From JACVRW01 sp963827065 (GTDB lineage Bacteria; Actinomycetota; Thermoleophilia; Solirubrobacterales; Thermoleophilaceae), in NCBI GenBank assembly GCA_963827065.1, contig CAWGZM010000001.1, positions 62,001 to 126,000 on the forward strand: 64,000 bases of DNA, read 5' to 3'. The translations under genes and the position numbers were made by a program. The notes beneath the pieces were generated by a model. It did no database searches. It was not told the origin of the DNA and worked only from the letters and a program-made list of their open reading frames with translations. Position 1 is the stretch's first letter. Each line of letters begins with the position of its first letter. Shown in pieces: positions 61,128 to 64,000 of the stretch.

Positions 61128-62828
61128 GTGTCCCGTCTCCTAGCAGGCGTCGTCGCGGCGCTCGCCGTGTTCGCGTGCTCTTCCGCGCCCGCGCTCGCCC
61201 AGCCGAACGTCATCGTGATCATGACCGACGACCAGACGGCGGCGACGGTGCCGATGATGCCGCAGCTGAACGCTCAGATCGCGCACGAGGGCACCAACTT
61301 CGAGCAGGCGATCGCGAGCTTCCCGCTCTGCTGCCCGTCGCGCGCCACCAACCTGACGGGCCAGTACGCGCACAACCACGGCGTGCTCCACAACAGCGGC
61401 CTCTTCGGCGGCTTTCGCATGCTCGACCACACGAGCACCGTGCCGGTGTGGCTGCAGGCAGCCGGCTACCGGACGATGCACGTGGGCCGCTACCTGAACG
61501 GCTACGACTTCAGGGACGGGATCCCGGCGGGTTACACGGACTGGTACGGCAGCCCGCACGCGAACGCCTTCAACTACACGAACTGGAAGGTCAACGAGAA
61601 CGGCGTCCTGCGCTCGTATCCCCAGCCCGAGCGGCCGGACGACTACCAGACCGATCAGTCGACCCGGCGCGCGGTGGGCCTGATCGAGGACGCCGCGCCC
61701 TCGGCGCAGCCGTTCTACATGTCGCTGTGGTACGTCGCGCCGCACCGCGGCGGCCCGCGTGACCTTGACGACCCGCCCAGCCCGGGAACCCCCTCCCCCG
61801 CGCCGCGCCACCGCGACGCGTTCGCCGGCTACTCGATGCCGCGACTCCCGAACTTCAGCGAGAAGTCGATGTTCGACAAGCCTCAGGTGGTGGCCGACCG
61901 GCCGCGCTTCACGCCCGAGAAGGTCGCCGGCATCGAAGAGAACTGGCGCCAGGAGCTCGAGAGCCTGCTCGCCGTCGACGAGGGCGTCGCCCAGATCATG
62001 GATGCACTGCGCCGCACCGGCGAGCTCGAGAACACGCTGATCGTCTACATGTCCGACAACGGCTTCATGCACGGGGAGCACCGGGCGCTGGCCGAGAAGG
62101 TGCTGCCCTATGAGCCGTCGATCCGGATCCCGCTCCTGATGCGCGGCCCCGGCATCCCGCGCGGCCGCGTCGACGAGCGGCTCGTCGCGAACCTCGACGT
62201 GCCGGCGACGATCCTGGACGCCGCCGGCGTCTCCCCCTGGCGCGTCCTCGATGGGCGCTCGCTGCTCGACCTGGCCGCCGACCCCGGCGAGGAGTGGGGC
62301 CGCGGCATCCTGATCGAGAACGGCAAGGGCGCGAACGGCATCCCGACCTACCGCGGCATCCGCACCTACCGCTACCTGTACGTCGAGCACCTCTCGACGG
62401 GCGAGTACGAGCTCTACGACCTCCTCGAGGACCCGTTCCAGCTGCAGAGCCGGGACGGCGCCGACCGCTACCGCGAGGTGCAGCGCGACCTGAAGCGGCG
62501 GCTGCGCGAGCTGCGTGGTTGCGCGGGGCCGACCTGCCTCGTTGCGCCCCGGCTGCGGCTCTTCGTGCGCTCGGAGGGGCGGCCGGTGAGCAGCTGCGTG
62601 CGCGACGACCTGCGCGTGCGCGTCGGCGGCTCCGAGCGCGACGAGATCATGACCGCCGACGTGCTCGTCGGCCGCCGTCGCGTCGCCCACGCGCTGACGC
62701 CGCCGGTGGTCGAGGACATCCCGCGCCGGCAGCTGCGCCCGCGCGGGCGCTTCCGCCTGCGCGTGCGCACCGAGACCATCGACGGGCGCCGCCTGACGCT
62801 CGACCGGATCCTGCGAGCGTGCCTGTGA
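61128..62828 (+). CDS. Secreted sulfatase
   Basis: 566 residues from GTG 61128. Signal peptide SRLLAGVVAALAVFACSSAP ALAQ. Sulfatase core: NVIVIMTDDQTAATVPMMPQ (metal DD), then PLCCPSRATNLTGQYAHNHG, where the cysteine in C-x-P-S-R is the formylglycine precursor; VYMSDNGFMHGEHR closes the metal site. The C-terminal 110 residues are a beta-rich extra domain. It would hydrolyse sulfate esters outside the cell, possibly of polysaccharides. Cysteine-type maturation needs a formylglycine-generating enzyme, not encoded here. The next sulfatase gene overlaps by GTGA. Confidence 0.9.
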   Translation: MSRLLAGVVAALAVFACSSAPALAQPNVIVIMTDDQTAATVPMMPQLNAQIAHEGTNFEQAIASFPLCCPSRATNLTGQYAHNHGVLHNSGLFGGFRMLDHTSTVPVWLQAAGYRTMHVGRYLNGYDFRDGIPAGYTDWYGSPHANAFNYTNWKVNENGVLRSYPQPERPDDYQTDQSTRRAVGLIEDAAPSAQPFYMSLWYVAPHRGGPRDLDDPPSPGTPSPAPRHRDAFAGYSMPRLPNFSEKSMFDKPQVVADRPRFTPEKVAGIEENWRQELESLLAVDEGVAQIMDALRRTGELENTLIVYMSDNGFMHGEHRALAEKVLPYEPSIRIPLLMRGPGIPRGRVDERLVANLDVPATILDAAGVSPWRVLDGRSLLDLAADPGEEWGRGILIENGKGANGIPTYRGIRTYRYLYVEHLSTGEYELYDLLEDPFQLQSRDGADRYREVQRDLKRRLRELRGCAGPTCLVAPRLRLFVRSEGRPVSSCVRDDLRVRVGGSERDEIMTADVLVGRRRVAHALTPPVVEDIPRRQLRPRGRFRLRVRTETIDGRRLTLDRILRACL

Positions 62829-64000
62829 GGGGACTCGCCACCTTCCTCACGCTCGGCGCCCTCATCTTCCCGGCCGGCGCAAGCGCCGCGCCCCCCGTGG
62901 AGCGGCCGAACATCGTGGTCGTGATGACCGATGATCAGACGCTCGAATCGATGCGCGTCATGACCGGGGTCAAGCGCTCGCTCGCGGCGGAGGGGACGAC
63001 CTTCGATCGCGCCTTCGTCTCGAACTCGCTCTGCTGCCCGTCGCGGAGCACGCTGTTCACGGGGCAGTACTCGCACAACCACGGTGTCATCGGCAACGCG
63101 GCGCCGGACGGCGGCTACGACCGGCTCGACAAGAACAACTGGCTACCGGTCTGGCTCCAGGGCGCCGGCTACCGGACCGTTCACATCGGCAAGTTCCTCA
63201 ATCAGTACGGCATCCGCAACCCCACCGAGGTACCGCCGGGCTGGAGCGAGTGGTACGCGTCGGTCGACCCGTCCACGTACCAGTTCTACGGCTACACGCT
63301 GAACGAGAACGGGCTGCTCTACACCTACGGGCTCGACCGCAACCCCTTCTACTACTCGACCGATTACTACGCCGACCGCGCGCTGTCCGTGATCCGGCGC
63401 ATGGGTGACACGCGCACGCCGTTCTTCCTGTCGCTCGCCTTCCTCGCCCCGCACAACGGCGGGCCGCGCGACGCCGACGACCCGACCGGGCTCCCCACGC
63501 CCACACCCGCCCCTCGCCACATGAACCTGTTCGCCGGCGAGCGCCCGCCGGGCGACCCCTCGTACAACGAGACGGACGTCTCGGACAAGCCGAGCTTCAT
63601 CCAAGCGCGGCCGCCGATCACGGCCGCCCGCGGGGCCGCCATCGATGAGAACTACCAGCAGCGGCTCGAGTCGCTGCTCGCGATCGACGAAGCCGTGGTG
63701 CGGATGGTCGACACCCTGCGCGCCGAGCGCGAGCTCGACAACACCCTGATCCTGTTCACGTCGGACAACGGCTTCTTCCACGGCGAGCATCGCGTGCAGA
63801 ACGGCAAGGTGCTCGTCTACGAGCCCTCGATCCGCGTGCCGCTGATCATGCGCGGCCCGGGCGTGCCGGAAGGGGAGCGGCGCCGCCAGCTCGTGACGAA
63901 CGCTGACCTCGCTCCGACGATCCTCGAGGCCGCCGGGGCGAAGCCGGGCAAGACGCAGGACGGGCGCTCGCTCTTCCCGCTGCTCGAGGACCGCGGGATC
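62825..64000 (+). CDS. Secreted sulfatase (3' end outside the window)
   Basis: At least 392 residues from GTG 62825, coupled to the previous sulfatase. Signal peptide RGLATFLTLGALIFPAGASA. IVVVMTDDQTLESMRVMTG, SLCCPSRSTLFTGQYSHNHG, LPVWLQGAGYRTVHIGKFLN, FLAPHNGGPRDADDPTG and LFTSDNGFFHGEHRVQNGKV follow the same order as the first sulfatase, so the two are tandem paralogues. The catalytic C-x-P-S-R cysteine is present. The frame is still open at the window edge. Confidence 0.9.
   Translation, partial: MRGLATFLTLGALIFPAGASAAPPVERPNIVVVMTDDQTLESMRVMTGVKRSLAAEGTTFDRAFVSNSLCCPSRSTLFTGQYSHNHGVIGNAAPDGGYDRLDKNNWLPVWLQGAGYRTVHIGKFLNQYGIRNPTEVPPGWSEWYASVDPSTYQFYGYTLNENGLLYTYGLDRNPFYYSTDYYADRALSVIRRMGDTRTPFFLSLAFLAPHNGGPRDADDPTGLPTPTPAPRHMNLFAGERPPGDPSYNETDVSDKPSFIQARPPITAARGAAIDENYQQRLESLLAIDEAVVRMVDTLRAERELDNTLILFTSDNGFFHGEHRVQNGKVLVYEPSIRVPLIMRGPGVPEGERRRQLVTNADLAPTILEAAGAKPGKTQDGRSLFPLLEDRGI

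Overview
This is a very GC-rich window (roughly 70% by eye) with dense, GTG-rich coding, ATGA/GTGA overlaps between neighbours and no rRNA. An F420-type Ddn reductase, DUF3618/DUF4235/holin-like proteins, paralogous SnoaL proteins starting MSQENV and many PKD or basic secreted proteins point to an actinobacterium, most likely a deep-branching Thermoleophilia/Solirubrobacterales type. The lineage is inferred; it is not proven by a marker gene here.

Layout. (1) 1-6.9 kb is the 3' end of an extracellular contractile injection system (eCIS) locus: the C-terminus of the tape-measure protein, the eCIS AAA+ ATPase, a very large effector-like protein with a degenerate DUF4157 leader, a long helical middle and a C-terminal DNA/RNA non-specific endonuclease-like domain, and a small gene that may encode its immunity protein. 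The ATPase and effector reading frames are broken by five events, each correctable by removing one base. (2) 6.9-13.8 kb is an accessory region: three decayed genes, a 973-aa TIR-transmembrane-WD40 protein, an HNH endonuclease, SnoaL-like genes (one broken) and tRNA-His. (3) 13.8-24.2 kb holds a secreted subtilisin, a UDP-glucuronate decarboxylase-like SDR, a nicotinate phosphoribosyltransferase and a four-gene operon (citryl-CoA lyase-like, PaaK-like ligase, VOC protein, GST). (4) 24.3-33.2 kb holds small envelope proteins (holin-like, DUF3618, DUF4235), a PolX-like protein with a lost polymerase site, gene fragments, an epoxide hydrolase, VOC and NTF2-like proteins, a tRNA-Pro/membrane-protein/tRNA-Arg unit and a DUF1015 protein. 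(5) 33.2-38.5 kb holds a resolvase-fold protein lacking the nucleophilic serine and a tightly coupled trio: seven-PKD surface protein, proline-rich membrane protein, transmembrane pseudokinase. (6) 38.5-50.7 kb is metabolism: cobalamin adenosyltransferase, OsmC, Nudix, rhodanese, thiolase, acyl-CoA dehydrogenase, enoyl-CoA hydratase and 3-hydroxyacyl-CoA dehydrogenase (a beta-oxidation set), a Ser/Thr kinase and a class V aminotransferase. (7) 50.7-64 kb holds a Ddn-like reductase, an MFS pump with its TetR regulator and a pair of matching operators, aconitase, an ABC exporter, a PHP phosphoesterase, an EamA transporter, an alanine-racemase-fold enzyme and two tandem secreted sulfatases, the second cut by the window end.

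The most interesting systems are the eCIS effector with its candidate immunity gene, the PKD/proline-rich/pseudokinase operon, the catalytically dead recombinase, and the citryl-CoA lyase/CoA-ligase operon. Many genes are ordinary housekeeping genes.
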